64,000 nucleotides of DNA. It comes from Combretum micranthum. Taxonomy: Eukaryota; Streptophyta; Magnoliopsida; Myrtales; Combretaceae. Below are positions 49,101 to 60,773 of this stretch, one piece after another. A program made the position numbers and the translations under genes. The notes under the pieces were generated by a model that made no database searches, was not told the DNA's origin, and saw nothing but the letters and a program-made list of their open reading frames with translations. The stretch spans positions 306,494 to 370,493 of the forward strand of contig JAMXBD010001442.1 in assembly GCA_024138025.1 (NCBI GenBank), given 5' to 3'. The stretch's first letter is position 1; the number at the start of each line of letters is the position of its first letter.

Positions 49101-49953
49101 ATCAAGAAAACTTGAAGAAATCAAAAGAGTGTGTGTGTGCAGAGAGAGAGAGTCATGGCAATGAGAGGGGAGAGGAAAGAGTTTTGAAAAAATTTTCTAA
49201 AAAGAAAATGAAGAGAGAAAGAAAATGAAATGGAGAAGGCATAAAAGGGTATTTATAGAAAAAGGAATTTAGGTTTTGTGTGATTAAACAAATGAAGGAA
49301 AATCAACAAATGAGAGGGAAAAAGGGGAGGGGGGCGCCGGTTTGCAAGAGAAAGAGAGAGAGGAAAGTGTGTTGTGTAAGTTTTAAAATTAAATAAGTAA
49401 TTTAAGTAGTAAGAGTTGTATTGGAAAAGTAAATTGTAAGGAAAATGATGAAATAGTAGGAATAGGTTGTAAGGGTGTAAGAAATAGGTTAGGGGTAGAT
49501 GTACTTGTGAATGGTGTAGAAGAAATCAAAAAGTAGATTAGACATTTAAAGTACCGGTAGTAACGAAAATACGATAAAAAGATTACAACTGTATTTTTTA
49601 TAACCCAAAAAATTATATAACTGATATATTTGAAAATCTCATGAAATTACGAATCTAACGGTGTTAATATCATATATTTAATATCTCAAACCTCAGGACA
49701 GCTTTTCAAAGACTGTATCCGATCGGGTTCAACATAGGCCGAAAACTCGCTAATCTTATCTTTTTAAGCATCCTAGTATTATTACGAATCAAACTACACC
49801 CTTCACTCATATTTCGACTTCTTGGTTTAGGAACACAGGATTGTCGGATCTAAACTACTAGGATTTCCTGAGAATTTGTTGACTTGAGGTCTCTAATTGA
49901 CTTCCCGATTTTGGGTTTAAACTTGATATTACCCTAAAATAAAGGGGCTTACA
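46129..49953 (-). mobile_element. Large-LTR family I, copy 3, solo LTR of 3825 bp, - orientation
   Basis: The right end, read on the - strand, starts TGTAAGCCCCTTTATTTTAG. The left end at 46129 aligns base by base with the terminal TGTCACGCCCC...GGTACCCTAAACGTGACAG of copy 4, with changes. Flanking 5-mers ATGTC (46124-46128) and ATGTT (49954-49958) fit a drifted target duplication, and the copia frame resumes on the far side, which proves insertion. Inside, a TATTTATA (49250-49257) is a TATAAATA promoter on the - strand. The block 'acttaaaatggccataactt' (47402-47421) is shared with copies 2 and 4. No internal domain remains, so this is a solo LTR or a non-coding derivative. Confidence 0.8.
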
Positions 49954-50390
49954 ATGTTCTTTTTAGATATTGCAAGAAAATCCAAAATAAAAAAGATCTT
50001 AACGTAGTAACCATCTGAAGTGATCATGAAGAAGAATTTAAAAATTGTGAAATGGATGATTTTTGTACCAAACTTAGAATCAAACATGCCTTTTTAGCAC
50101 CTAAAACATCACAATAAAATGGAGTAGCTAAAAGAAAAAATAAATCTTTAATTGAAATGGCTAGAACAATATTGTGTAAAAACAACCTACCAAAATATTT
50201 TTGAATTGAAGCTGTAAATGCTGCATGCTACACATCTAGTAGAGTCTTCATTAGACCAATTCTTAAGAAAACTCCCTTGAGCTTTAGAAAGGAAGAAGAC
50301 CTAACATCTCTTATCTTCTTCCTTTTAACGCTAAATATTGCATCTTGAACAATGGAAAAGATCAACTAGCTAAATTTGATGCTAAAAGTG
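49954..50390 (+). pseudogene. Ty1/copia integrase fragment, continuation
   Basis: Broken frames show integrase core text: 'TIRSDHEEEFKNCEMDDF', 'IKHAFLAPKTSQ' followed by a stop and 'NGVAKRKNKSLIEMARTILC', then 'NLPKYF', 'EAVNAACYTSSRVFIRPILKK' in pieces, and 'ILNNGKDQLAKFDAKS'. It ends exactly where an Athila/Tat-like LTR begins (TGATAAGTTG at 50391), inside the usual FDAKSDEGIFLGY stretch. Together with 45504-46128 it shows one copia element cut twice. Confidence 0.8.
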
Positions 50391-51897
50391 TGATAAGTTG
50401 TAATTTTACCTTTATTTAAGAAAGTATTTTGAGCTTTAATGATAATTTTTATGAATAATTATATGAAAAATGGTACTTAATTAGTTTTAATTGTTGGTTT
50501 CAGGTTTTAAAATATTATTTGAACATAAAAGAAGGAATTTAGATGATTTAGAGCAATTTTTATTTATAAATAAGAAAGTTGGAGAAATGTAGTTCAACAC
50601 AAGAGAGTACATAAGCAGGCTTGTGTGGAAAACAAAATGTAGTATATAAGAGTAAACACAAATGATGTAGAGATTCGTGTGAGGAACAGAGGAGTATTCT
50701 GTTTGCCACACAAAAAAGAACACAGTTTGTGTTCAAGTTCATGTTGAAGTCAATTTCAAGTTAAAAATGATATCTTCCAGACTACATGAGAGAAAATATT
50801 AGTTCATGTTGAGACTCGTGTGGGGATTAGAGACATATCTTTTCATCTTTATCCGAATTTATTCTAAAAGATACGATCAAGATACGAGATATGCTTCATC
50901 TAAACACGTGTGAGAGTAGAAATAACAAGATAAAGTCTATATTGATGAGAAGAACAAGATTTACCAAAGATTTATCTAGACAACATATAAAACAAGAAGA
51001 TTACAAAGAGAAAAGATAGACAACAGATTAGAGAAATTAGAGAGAGATTGTTATTTAAGATTTCTAAGCTACATTGAAGTTTATAGCTCTGAGATAGAAG
51101 ACTATAATAAAAAGGGTTTTTTATGTTACTTTACTCTTTGAGAATTTGTGCTTTGATTGCTTTAACTATGGAATAGTAGAGAATTATTACTCTAGCCTTA
51201 GAAAAACCATGCTTTATTATGTAACTGGGATTTATTAGTTTTCAACGATAGATTTTCTTTTCTTAAATTTATCTATGTGTTATTGCTATTGCTAATAAAG
51301 TGATATTTGCTAGCGTATATAAATAGTTCTTGCATAGATGAGGAGAGTTGCATTCATACCTAGAGATAGGGTACCATAATTCTTTCGTATTAAAATTAAA
51401 GTTAGGTTTTATTTCTAATAAGGGATTCTTTGTTCTTTAATGCGATTTCTATATTGTTGTTAATTAAAAGAGATTTCAATGGACTAATCTAGAGCTAAAG
51501 TTTGATAGTCTTGAGAAAGATATTAAACTAAATTAGGAATCTTGTTGTTCAAGAGAAGTGATCTACAATTTGAAATTATCTTTTTAGGGTTAAAGTTACA
51601 TGAGTAGTGGTAATTCAAAGGGTTAGAGTAAGTTGTAAATTTTGTGCTTTAAAGAAAAGTAATCTTGAAATTTGATTGATTAGATATAATTAATTAGTTG
51701 CTAATAATTGAGATCATTAATATATTTTTAGGTTGGATAATAGGATTAAGGTGATTACTAATAATTGAAAGAGATCCCTAAGGAGTGATACTCAAAATTA
51801 ATTGCTATACTATATTCCGATTGGTATACTTGCCATTTAGAGGATCATAGGATAGGATAGATATTATATTTTAATTTGATCATAACTCTATGCATCA
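50391..51897 (+). mobile_element. Athila/Tat-like 5' LTR, about 1.5 kb
   Basis: Begins TGATAAGTTGTAATTTTACC directly after a copia frame and ends at the CA of 'tgcatca' before 'agttttttgcaccc'. That text is a decayed form of AGTTTTTGGCGCCGTTGCCGG, the primer-site context of Athila/Tat elements. The gag remnant follows at the expected distance. AAGTG (50386-50390) would be the target duplication; its partner was not found. Confidence 0.7.
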
Positions 51898-51930
51898 AGT
51901 TTTTTGCACCCTTACTTAGGATTGACAATA
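51898..51930 (+). other. Decayed primer binding site of the Athila/Tat-like element
   Basis: 'agttttttgcacccttactt' followed by 'aggattgaca' lines up with the usual Athila/Tat text in which TGGCGCCGTTGCC pairs with a tRNA, followed by GGGGATTGACA. About half of the tRNA-pairing bases have changed. Confidence 0.6.
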
Positions 51931-52027
51931 TCAGAAAAGCCCGAAGCTTATTGATCTAGCTATTTGTTATTTGTTCTCTTAATTACATTCGACTTGATCT
52001 AACTCTAGATTCTTATTTCTGCAGTAC

Positions 52028-53260
52028 ATGACTAGGAGTCACCCTATAGGATTAGTAGATTTTGAAACAAATTCTAGAAGCATTACCTTTTAAGTTTAAG
52101 AAAGAGGAAACGCCTGAAATTTCTGAGATGGAAAGAAACGAGAACAACGGGGATAATGGAAACAATGGGGAAGAAAGGAACATGATTCAGGGAAATAACC
52201 AAGCTATTTAGATGACTATGTTTGATTATGCTAGACCGTCATCGATATAATAGGCTGAGAGTTGAAGCCAACAATTTTGAGATCAAGCCTAATATTATTT
52301 AGATGGTGTAACAGTGTGTTCAGTTTGACGGATTACCTAATGAAGATATGAATTTCCACTTGCAGAGTTTCTTGGAAATTTGTGATAAGTTTAAAATCAA
52401 TGGGGAAAGTGATGATGCAATTTGATTGAAATTCTCTCTGAGAAGACGTGCAAAGCAATAGTTAAAGTCCATGCCATAACGCTCTGTCACCACCTGGCAA
52501 GGGTTAGCTGAGAAATTCATAGATAAATACTTTCTACCATCCAAAACAGCAAAGCTCAGGAATGATATTTCATCTTATGCTCAACTGGAGGTAGAATCTT
52601 TGTATGACACATGGGAAAGATATAAAGAGTTACTTCAAAAATGTCCTCATCACGATCTTCCACCATTGATGCAAGTTCAGATATTTTATAATGGGATAAA
52701 CTACTAACCTCGTCAAATGACTGATGTTGCAGCAGGTGGCATTTTGAATTACAAGAGATCTGAAGAGATTTTGCATCTTTTCGAAGACATGGCAACAAAC
52801 AATTAGCAATGGTCTAGTATAGGAAAGAGGGTAAAGAGGTTAGTTGGAATTTATGAAGTCAACTTAGTCACAGCTTTAGCTTCCTAAGTCGAAGCACTTA
52901 CTAAGGAAGTTAAAGAGCTTACTTTGGCAAGAACCCAACCAGCAAGTAGACTCAATATAGTAATGAATGCTACTAAGATAAGAGCTGTAGAATAAGCGAA
53001 TTATCATGGGAATAGGATCAACCCTTAGAACAATTCCTACAACAATACTTATAATCCGGGATGGAGAAATCATCCAAACTTCTCCCATAATAACTAAAAC
53101 ATTTCAAAGACTAACCAACCTCCTAGATTTCAGAGACCATTGATGTAGGAAAAGAAACCAAGTTTAGAGGAACTGAAGCAGCAGTTTATTCAATCAAATA
53201 ATGCAACTCTTTGCAATCTTGAAGACTCTATTGATGGATAATTTCCAACCAATCATAGTT
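52028..53260 (+). pseudogene. Athila/Tat-type gag, decayed by many stop codons
   Basis: Starts at ATG 52028 ('MTRSHPIGLVDFE'). Family text follows in order: 'QFDGLPNEDMNFHLQSFLEI' (from 52321), 'LAEKFIDKYFLPSKTAKLRN', 'ESLYDTWERYKELLQKCPHH', 'QIFYNGINY', 'AAGGILNYKRSEEILHLFED', 'NPGWRNHPNFS' and 'EKKPSLEELKQQFIQ'. These match the gag of Athila-like Ty3/gypsy elements. More than ten in-frame stops occur; many replace an expected Gln (CAA or CAG to TAA or TAG), as cytosine deamination produces. No zinc knuckle, protease or pol follows: at 53267 another element begins. Confidence 0.85.
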
Positions 53261-53266
53261 TAAATT

Positions 53267-54706
53267 TGTAAAACCTTTTCTAAAATTAGCTACAAAGGAT
53301 AATAGCCAGCGGACCTATCAAATCATATTATAATGTTCAAATCAGGGTCATCCACAAGGGAGGAATAAGTACTAGTATTCACTCTATTTCTACTATTTAG
53401 AGAATTGAGAAAGATTGATTGATTAATTCCATTAATTAAGGAAAAACTACTAACTAAAGCAGATTGGCAAACAAGATCACTAAAACAACAAGTAAGATTT
53501 GAAAGATTCAATATGTAACACGACCTAGATCTTGTCTTTCATTTAACTTCATCATGTGAATCATAGAATACTAAAGATTATCCGAATTGAGATCTTATAC
53601 CGTAGAGTTTCTTATGTAGACCGATCATCCTCTTGAATTAATCATTTTATCTAATCTTAGATCGATTAATTAGGATCTCTCCTTAACTTATTACAATCGA
53701 AGATCGCATGAAGATTAAGAACTCAAAGAAAACAGGGAATACGCAGAAGATTCTTGCAATCTATCTCTAGAATCACAATTAAATCTCATCAAATTGCATA
53801 GATCTATTCATGAAAGTGATTTCTCAATCTACTTAAATGAACATCAAACATAAATATGCATTCTGGATATGCAAATCTAAGAAATCAATTAAGAACATGC
53901 AATTTGAATATAAGAATATCAATTGAATTTCATTAAAATCAGATTCTCAACACATGATGAAATTAAAATCCGAACAAAATCTAGATCTATGATCTACCCC
54001 TCCATATTGATATTAAAGAACAAATTAAATTAAAAAGAAAGAGTTGAATTCGTGAATACAACCCGTAGAATTGAAGCTCAGTTGATGAACTTGGATCTAG
54101 AAATCTGCATTTGATCTTCATTGTGTTCTTTATGACTTGTTTTGCAAAAATCTCTCAAAAAGCCAGAGGAAAAATATGTATCTAGTAGTCTAACAACAAT
54201 GCTTCCCTGCTCTCTTTCTCTCTCCAAAAAGGTATTTATACGGGTCATCAAAATGTCAAAAATAAAAACAGACTAGAAAAACTTTCGCTAGTGCAAACAG
54301 GATCACAAACAGGGCTGTTACGATTACTGATCTTGGATTTTAGCTCAAACACCCCTTCAAACCTCATTTGGAGGGATGTTATGCATACTGACTTGAATAT
54401 ACACTCAAACATCCTTGTAAACAACCTTGTTTGGATACCCGTTGCCTTCCCTGATTACTTCCTGGAGCAAATGGTCCTTGAAACGGGTCTGTTGGGAAGG
54501 CTGTTTAGTCTTCTAAATCCTCTAAAAACAAGGTTGTTTTACTTCATTCTTGTTGTATTCCTTATTGTTCCTTAATGAGAAGTTCATAATACCTAAAATT
54601 GACAATTTAAGGAACTAAAAGCCATTTCTAGATGATTTTTATTTAAAGTATCAACTAAATGAGCCCAAAAATCATCTTAGAAATAAGAGTATTATAGCAT
54701 TTATCA
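53267..54706 (-). mobile_element. Athila/Tat-like LTR of a second element, - orientation
   Basis: On the - strand it starts TGATAAATGCTATAATACTC, resembling the + strand LTR at 50391, and is directly preceded by the polypurine tract at 54722-54707. The other end is probably the TG at 53267-53268. Near that end, 53310-53370 contains 'cttgtggatgaccctgattt' on the - strand, a text usual just before the primer site in such LTRs. About 1440 bp. It is the 3' LTR, so its internal region lies to the right. Confidence 0.65.
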
Positions 54707-54722
54707 AATTTCCCCCACACTT
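54707..54722 (-). other. Polypurine tract of the second Athila/Tat-like element
   Basis: The + strand text AATTTCCCCCACACTT reads AAGTGTGGGGGAAATT on the - strand, next to the LTR start TGATAA. A related 'cctcccccacacttaagtgg' occurs at 60150-60169 in what should be the same internal region. Confidence 0.7.
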
Positions 54723-55171
54723 AATTCTTTGCTTGTCCTTAAGCAATAACAATCCAAACATTTAAACAATTAAGGAATTTTAATCATTAAACGGACTTAT
54801 CATTAATCATTAATCATGATTGGTAAAACAACGTATATCTACTTAAGAACAATAGTAATACTTAACTCATTCTTTCTCATTCATCAAAGTCCCTCTATCT
54901 TTTGAATTGATCCTCACCCTACCATGGCAAAATTGTATAAAAAATACTTTAGCCAATCTTCTAAAATTAATCAGAGTAAAACAAGTTTTTACCATTACCA
55001 TTAAATAACAACTTCCAAAGTTAAAATTAAATCTAAGGTCAAACAGAGTAAAAAGAGACTTGATCCATTTCAACTATTCATTTGAGAGTATATAATTTCA
55101 TCAAGAATCTTTCTAAGCACAAAAATCTAAAATGAAAGCATATTGCATCAAATTCCCACATGGTTTTCTCC

Positions 55172-55172
<1 letters not shown>
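54723..55172 (-). mobile_element. Internal region of the second Athila/Tat-like element, 3' part
   Basis: Non-coding text next to the polypurine tract, as expected for the long untranslated 3' part of these elements. It runs into the ATT microsatellite and resumes beyond the LTR insertion at 59374. Confidence 0.5.

Positions 55173-55213
<41 letters not shown>
55173..55213. repeat. (ATT)n microsatellite, insertion site of LTR copy 2
   Basis: About 13 ATT units, followed at once by TGTAAGCC. The same repeat resumes at 59374-59390 after the inserted element, so the insertion landed inside the array. The ASN-rich frame at 55113-55301 is a by-product. Confidence 0.9.
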
Positions 55214-55214
<1 letters not shown>

Positions 55215-56117
55215 GTAAGCCCCGAATTTTTCGATAATGGTTTTGGAATACCAAATCGAAACCCTAAAGTTTGACCCAAGTTGAAACCGAACCTTAAACA
55301 ATTTCGATCACGGAATTTCATAAGAGAATCTTCAAAAACAAAAATAGAATGTTCAATAATCGTTCGATTCGAAAATCCGAGTATGAAAAGATCCGCCTAT
55401 CTAATCCCTGAGTTAAACCTCTCAATTTCTAGGGTAAAGATGGATTAAACCCTAACCCTAGTCAAACCAGAACTTCAAAAGTCAACAAAGGTCAAGACAA
55501 TCAAACAATTTCAACTCCGGCAATCCCGCATTCTCAAACCCTAGAAAACGAAATTAAGTTAGTGGCTTAAAGTAGTTCGTAATAATATAAGGTAACATAA
55601 AAATATCACATTCGCGAATTTCGAATATCCTTTGGACTCAAACGGGATCAGTTCTCGAAAAGCGTGTCCCAGAGCTCGAAATATTAAAAATATTCTAATA
55701 ACATCAAAAGATTCGTAATTAAATAAGGATTTTAAAAATATCAGTTTTAGAATTTTTCGGTAACTAAAAATAACAGATATAGCTCGTTTATGCGTATTTT
55801 TATTACTACCGGTATTTTATATGTCTAGTCTACTATTCATAGTACTATTCCTACTATTCATTACTATTTCACTATCTCTACTTTTTCTTACACCTATTTC
55901 TTACTACCTACATACCTATTTTCTTACTTTTTACATTATCAATACAACTTTATTCACATCAAACCTTAGACATTACTTCTTTTCATTACAAAAATACAAA
56001 AATTAATCAAAACTCTCTCTCTTCCTCCTACATATTGTGCCGACCTCCCTCTCCCCTTCTCACTATTATTTTCTTTTCAATTTATATTATTACATCCAAA
56101 ATTCACTCCAAAAATTC

Positions 56118-56125
56118 TATAAATA
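56118..56125 (+). promoter_or_regulatory. LTR TATA box, conserved across copies
   Basis: TATAAATA, about 905 bp into the LTR, followed by a pyrimidine-rich stretch. Copies 3 (49250-49257) and 4 (63703-63710) have TATAAATA at the matching place on the - strand, next to CCC. Conservation in three copies supports a real LTR promoter. Confidence 0.65.
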
Positions 56126-56654
56126 TCCCCTTCCTCCTTCATTCTTTCACACACTCATTTTACATAACAAAACTCTACCAAAATACTCTCTCAAAATCTC
56201 TCTCCAACAAATCTCTCACAAAATACTCTCTACCCATTTCTACTCTTCAAGAAAAATATCAAACACAAAACCCATTCATCTCTTTCAAAACCTTTCATTA
56301 AACCTTAGGTAAAAATCCTACCTATATTCTTTATCATGTTCATACAACTTAACATGAGTTTAGTGTATGTTTCTTAGATTCATGAGAGTTAAAGAAACAA
56401 CAATTTATTCATGTTTTATTTTTGTTCATGTTTCCATTATTTTCTTTATGTTAATATTATGTTGTTATTATTAATTGTTTCTAATCTAACTTATATAATA
56501 TTATGTATACTATGTATATATATTTATTTAGAGCATATAAGCTCATTTGTTATTTATTTATTTCCAAGTCTTGCAATTTATTTATTTACTTGTTTTATGC
56601 AATTTATTAAGACTAGTCTTTCTAATCTTAGACTTGTCCATATCAAGTCAAAAC

Positions 56655-56691
56655 AAATTTATTTTCTTTTCTTTTCTTTTCTTTTCTTTTG
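56655..56691. repeat. (CTTTT)n pentamer tract
   Basis: Seven or so CTTTT units within LTR copy 2, just before 'gggactagtcc'. The matching place in copy 4 (near 63150) lacks the expansion. Confidence 0.8.
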
Positions 56692-59373
56692 GGACTAGTC
56701 CATTCTTAGTCCCGGATTGCCTTGATGAAGCTAAGGCTCCCAATACATAATCGGGATACCTTGATGAAACTAAGGTTCCCAATACTTGACTATTTATTTA
56801 TGTTTATCTACTTACAAGTATTTCTTTCTTTCTATCTTATTATGTTTTATACTTACTTTTACATTGTTACATATTAATGCATGATTATAATATTGTTGTC
56901 TTAAGTAAATAAAAATAAAAATAAAAATGGGTTCTTTCTTAAATAAAGAAAAAGTAAACTAGATTTCTTGACAAAAGAAATTTCAACAAAAAGATCTAAG
57001 TTTTCTTTTCTAACAAGCTCTTTCGAAATAAGCTAATCATAAATTCTAGAAGAAGTAGTAAAGTAGATTTCTTCAAAAGAATAAAAGGAACTTATTTCTT
57101 TTCCAAATAAAAAAAACTAAATACCCCATAAAGGAAGAATTTTTAACCATAAAGAATTTTAACTCAACCATATCTTTTATACGACTTAATTATGTTCATT
57201 ATAGACTTTAAGAATCACATGTTAAGAAAGTTCCTTCAAAACTTAAATTTTGTATTATTACTCTCTTCTCAAAAAAATTAAAATGAAGTTTTACTAAGTT
57301 CTAAAGTTAACAAATCCTTATTAAGAAAGCTTTTCTTATAAACTTGTCTAAGAAAATTATTTTACTATTTAACTAACATTAAGAATAAAACAAGTTTTTC
57401 AAATCAAGATAAAATTAACTCACTATTTTAGAGACCAACTTAGAAAAATAAAATTTGTCAAGAAAATAAAGTTGTAAATGTATATCTATTTTCTAAAGGA
57501 GGGAAATGATATAAAAATAAAAGGAAAACATATATTTAACACAACTTCAAATATTTGAAACTTAAGGAATATTTTGAAAAGCTTATTTTTAATCGCTAAA
57601 AATAAAGTTAGTAGATAACTTAAAGAACCAATTTTTTGAAATAAAATTTAATTTAAAAAAAAAGTAAGAAAACGGAATTATAATCGAAAAATATTTGCTC
57701 ATAACGACTCAAATATATTTTTGTTTTCCTTCTAAAAATTCAAAAAAGAGAAATTCTCAAAAAGTTTTATCATTTAAACCATAAAAGACAAATCATTTAT
57801 AAAATATCGATATTGAGACAACACTATCAAAATCATGCATACATATGAGTATAAATATATGTCCAAAGGATTTTTCAACTATATATATATCCATATATTT
57901 TTCTTAAGAATTTTGAGTAAAGTAAAAGTTTGGAAAAACCATATTTTGAAAACTATAAATTCGTAACTATTCTGTACCGTGTTCGTTTGCAACTCAAATA
58001 GCTTTTTATGACAAAAATAACCTTAGAAATGGATAGATCTTCTCGAGTAGGTAGAAAACGATATATTATAAGCGCAATTCCGAGTTAAAATGACCAAGTT
58101 ATGGCCATTTTAAGTTAGAATTACTTTCTACGCTAATTTTAACGATTTTATGACAAAGTTTTGATAAGTACCATAGAATCAACAAGAAATACTCATTATG
58201 GGTATTCTTCTTGATTAGGTGAACCCAAGGAGGAGTATTCATACCCGGAGGATTATTTTGATTAGTGGAATTACCGATCGACTCATCCGTAAGAAAGATA
58301 GATCCTCATGGCCAAGTGAGTTTATTTCCTACCTTTTTCATACTTGGTTGTGCTTGTAGCTAGAGGCACTAGAAGTAGGAAAAGATGAAAATGAATTGTG
58401 TATGATAATATTGGTTGAAAGAATGTTAAGCATACTGAGGCATGAATCGTTGATAATTAACTTATGTTTTATCGTTATTCTGCTGGAGTGTGTGCAAAAT
58501 TATGTGATCACCTTTAAATTACTATAAACATATACTGTGAATTATATTAATTGATTCATGCATATCACGTAGTTAATTTCATTGCATGAGCTGCTATTCT
58601 CGATGGGACAAGGGTTTAGTAGCCGGGTGTGCAGTAGCCAGAAATCTGCAAGATGGCCGATAGGAGCCTGAAAGAACTATTTTGTGATGGGCTAGTAGGA
58701 ACCTGAAATAAACTATATGAGTTAGATTTTAAATTGGGTTTTAAAGAGTTTGGAACACCTAACCCGGAATGGAGGGGTAAATCCATTCAAACGTATGATT
58801 TCCGGTAGATCATATGTATTGCTTGATCACGTGTTTGATACATTCATATGCTTGTTAATAACTTATTTGAATTTATTTATACAAGTACGTTGATTCATGA
58901 ATATTCTCACTAAGCTAGTTATGCTTATACTTCGATAGATCTTTGTTGTAACAGGACTATATCTGTTATACCCAGAGATTTCATATACTCGCGAGGGATG
59001 ATGTATTAGAAAAGCTTCTAGAAATCTTTTGAAGATCTTAGGTTAAATATCCTTTAATGTCTTATGATGTTAGTATTATTTTGTTGTGAGAAAGATTAAG
59101 TTGTTATTATGATTGTTTGGAGAATTATAAGAGAAAACCCCTAAGATGATGTACAGATTATACTCTCTTAATGATAAAATAGATGTTTATTTAGATTCTT
59201 GTATGTTGTATTTACTATCTCGAACTATACATCCCACCGGTGTCTCCTATTATTGTGATAGACGCCTTACGTATGGTGTTGAAAACTTTTGCATGACTTC
59301 GAGAAGTCATTCTTAAGTTTTAATACTGTATGTGGTGGACTGCCACGTTTAGGGTACCCTTCGGGGCGTGACA

Positions 59374-60773
59374 ATTATTATTATTATTTAGCACTACTTA
59401 TTTACTTGGCCTTCAGAGGGATGGGTTTTCGCCTGCATCTTATCATTATCCTCTGGATGGGTTTTTACTCACTTCTTTTTAGCCTTATTTTGCCTTTCTA
59501 TCCTTCCTGTTATAGTGAGATAATTGAGTCGGCACATCCCGGGCTCATCACCCAAATGACCAGGTTTTGAAAAGGACCCTAACGAACTCTTACTCACTCT
59601 AACATTCGAACTTTTCTACTCTTAACTCACTTACCTGAGTCAACAGAGTAAAGGTTTATTTGAATTTTTTTAATTAATTAATTTTTTTATAAAAATTCCA
59701 AATGGATACTCAGGAGATAATTCTAAGTAAAAATTCTCACATGCTCTTTCACTAAAGATTAGAGGGCTCTCAAAATTTTGATAAAAGAATATAATCGTAA
59801 TGAATTTAGAAATTAAACCCCTTAACATTTTACTAAGGACCCAAGTCTAATTTTAACTTAAAATTCCATCATTAAAAAGTAGGTAAACTTGTTTCACTTA
59901 GATTCTTTCTTATAACCTTGACTTAGTATAAATGATTCAAATTAAGTAAGGTGGAAATGCAAATTGATTTCATAGAGGAAATTCATTCCTTCAATGAGAG
60001 CTGAAGTTCTATTCCAATGATATCATGATTTCAAGGTCCGATTGCAAGCAAAAATTTATGGGAAAAATCTGATAACTTTTAGTCATCAATCATTATAAAA
60101 TCCTCAGTTCTTTTCTTTTTGCTTGATATTCATATGACTTGCTTTCTCCTCCCCCACACTTAAGTGGGGCATTGTCTTCAATGACCAAATGAAAGTGCGA
60201 TTTTAAGCTAAGATCATACAATGAGTTAATTAAAGTTCAATTAAGAAATCGGAACTGATACCGCCCTGACTGTTAGAGCAGCAGCATGAACTTGTCAAGA
60301 ATCTAGAAAATGAGATACCTATATCATGATTCTTCCAAAGACAAACGAAAAACAAAAAAAAAGTAGAAACAGAGCCAACAAAATTAGATAAAAAAGTTAG
60401 AAGCAGAGTAAGAGTAATCAATTAAGTATAAACTAAATTATCTCTCTTTCACTTGCAAATTAAGACAGGAAAATAGGTGACCATAACAACACAAAGTTAA
60501 TCGTCAAATTCTCCACTTCCTAGTGCGAATGAGGTATCCCTGTGTACTCTGGAAGTTCATGTGCCTACATCATCAGATTCAGAACCATGTTCTAAATTTC
60601 TATTCCTCCTACTTCTGCTCCATCTTCTTCTTGTGGTGTTCATAGTCATCAATTTGTTGATCTATATATCCAAATCATCACCAATAGGTACATCAACTCC
60701 AGATGTATTAGGAGCATGTGTGTGTGGATAGGTATCTCTGTTATCATTATCATCACTGTTGCAAGAATGGACA
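59374..60773 (-). mobile_element. Internal region of the second Athila/Tat-like element, continued
   Basis: Resumes the sequence interrupted at 55213. Non-coding, with a second C-rich 'cctcccccacacttaagtgg' text at 60150-60169 (a purine tract on the - strand). The ORFs at 59289-59570 and 60230-60421 have no recognisable domain. It ends where LTR copy 4 begins. Confidence 0.45.

Larger units (their letters stand above)
55214..59373 (+). mobile_element. Large-LTR family I, copy 2, solo LTR of 4160 bp, + orientation
   Basis: Starts TGTAAGCCCCGAATTTTTCG and ends GGTACCCTTCGGGGCGTGACA (last 20 shown in part), so the termini form a short inverted pair (TGTnACGCCCC type) with TG...CA. The target duplication is ATTAT within the flanking microsatellite. 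It carries a TATAAATA at 56118-56125, a (CTTTT)n tract, a doubled 'ccttgatgaagctaaggct' motif, the conserved block 'gaccaagttatggccatttt' (58091-58110), and a 'aacccggaatggagggg' block (58772-58788). There is no second LTR and no coding domain. LTRs of 4 kb point to a Ty3/gypsy lineage with giant LTRs, but the lineage cannot be fixed without the internal region. Short hydrophobic frames at 55821-56750 are not genes. Confidence 0.8.

Noticed and set aside
55113..55301. ORF with a poly-asparagine stretch
   Set aside because: It comes from the ATT microsatellite and crosses an insertion boundary.
55821..56750. Several hydrophobic ORFs that could pass for membrane proteins
   Set aside because: They overlap in different frames inside a solo LTR and follow its T-rich composition; copies 3 and 4 do not keep the frames.
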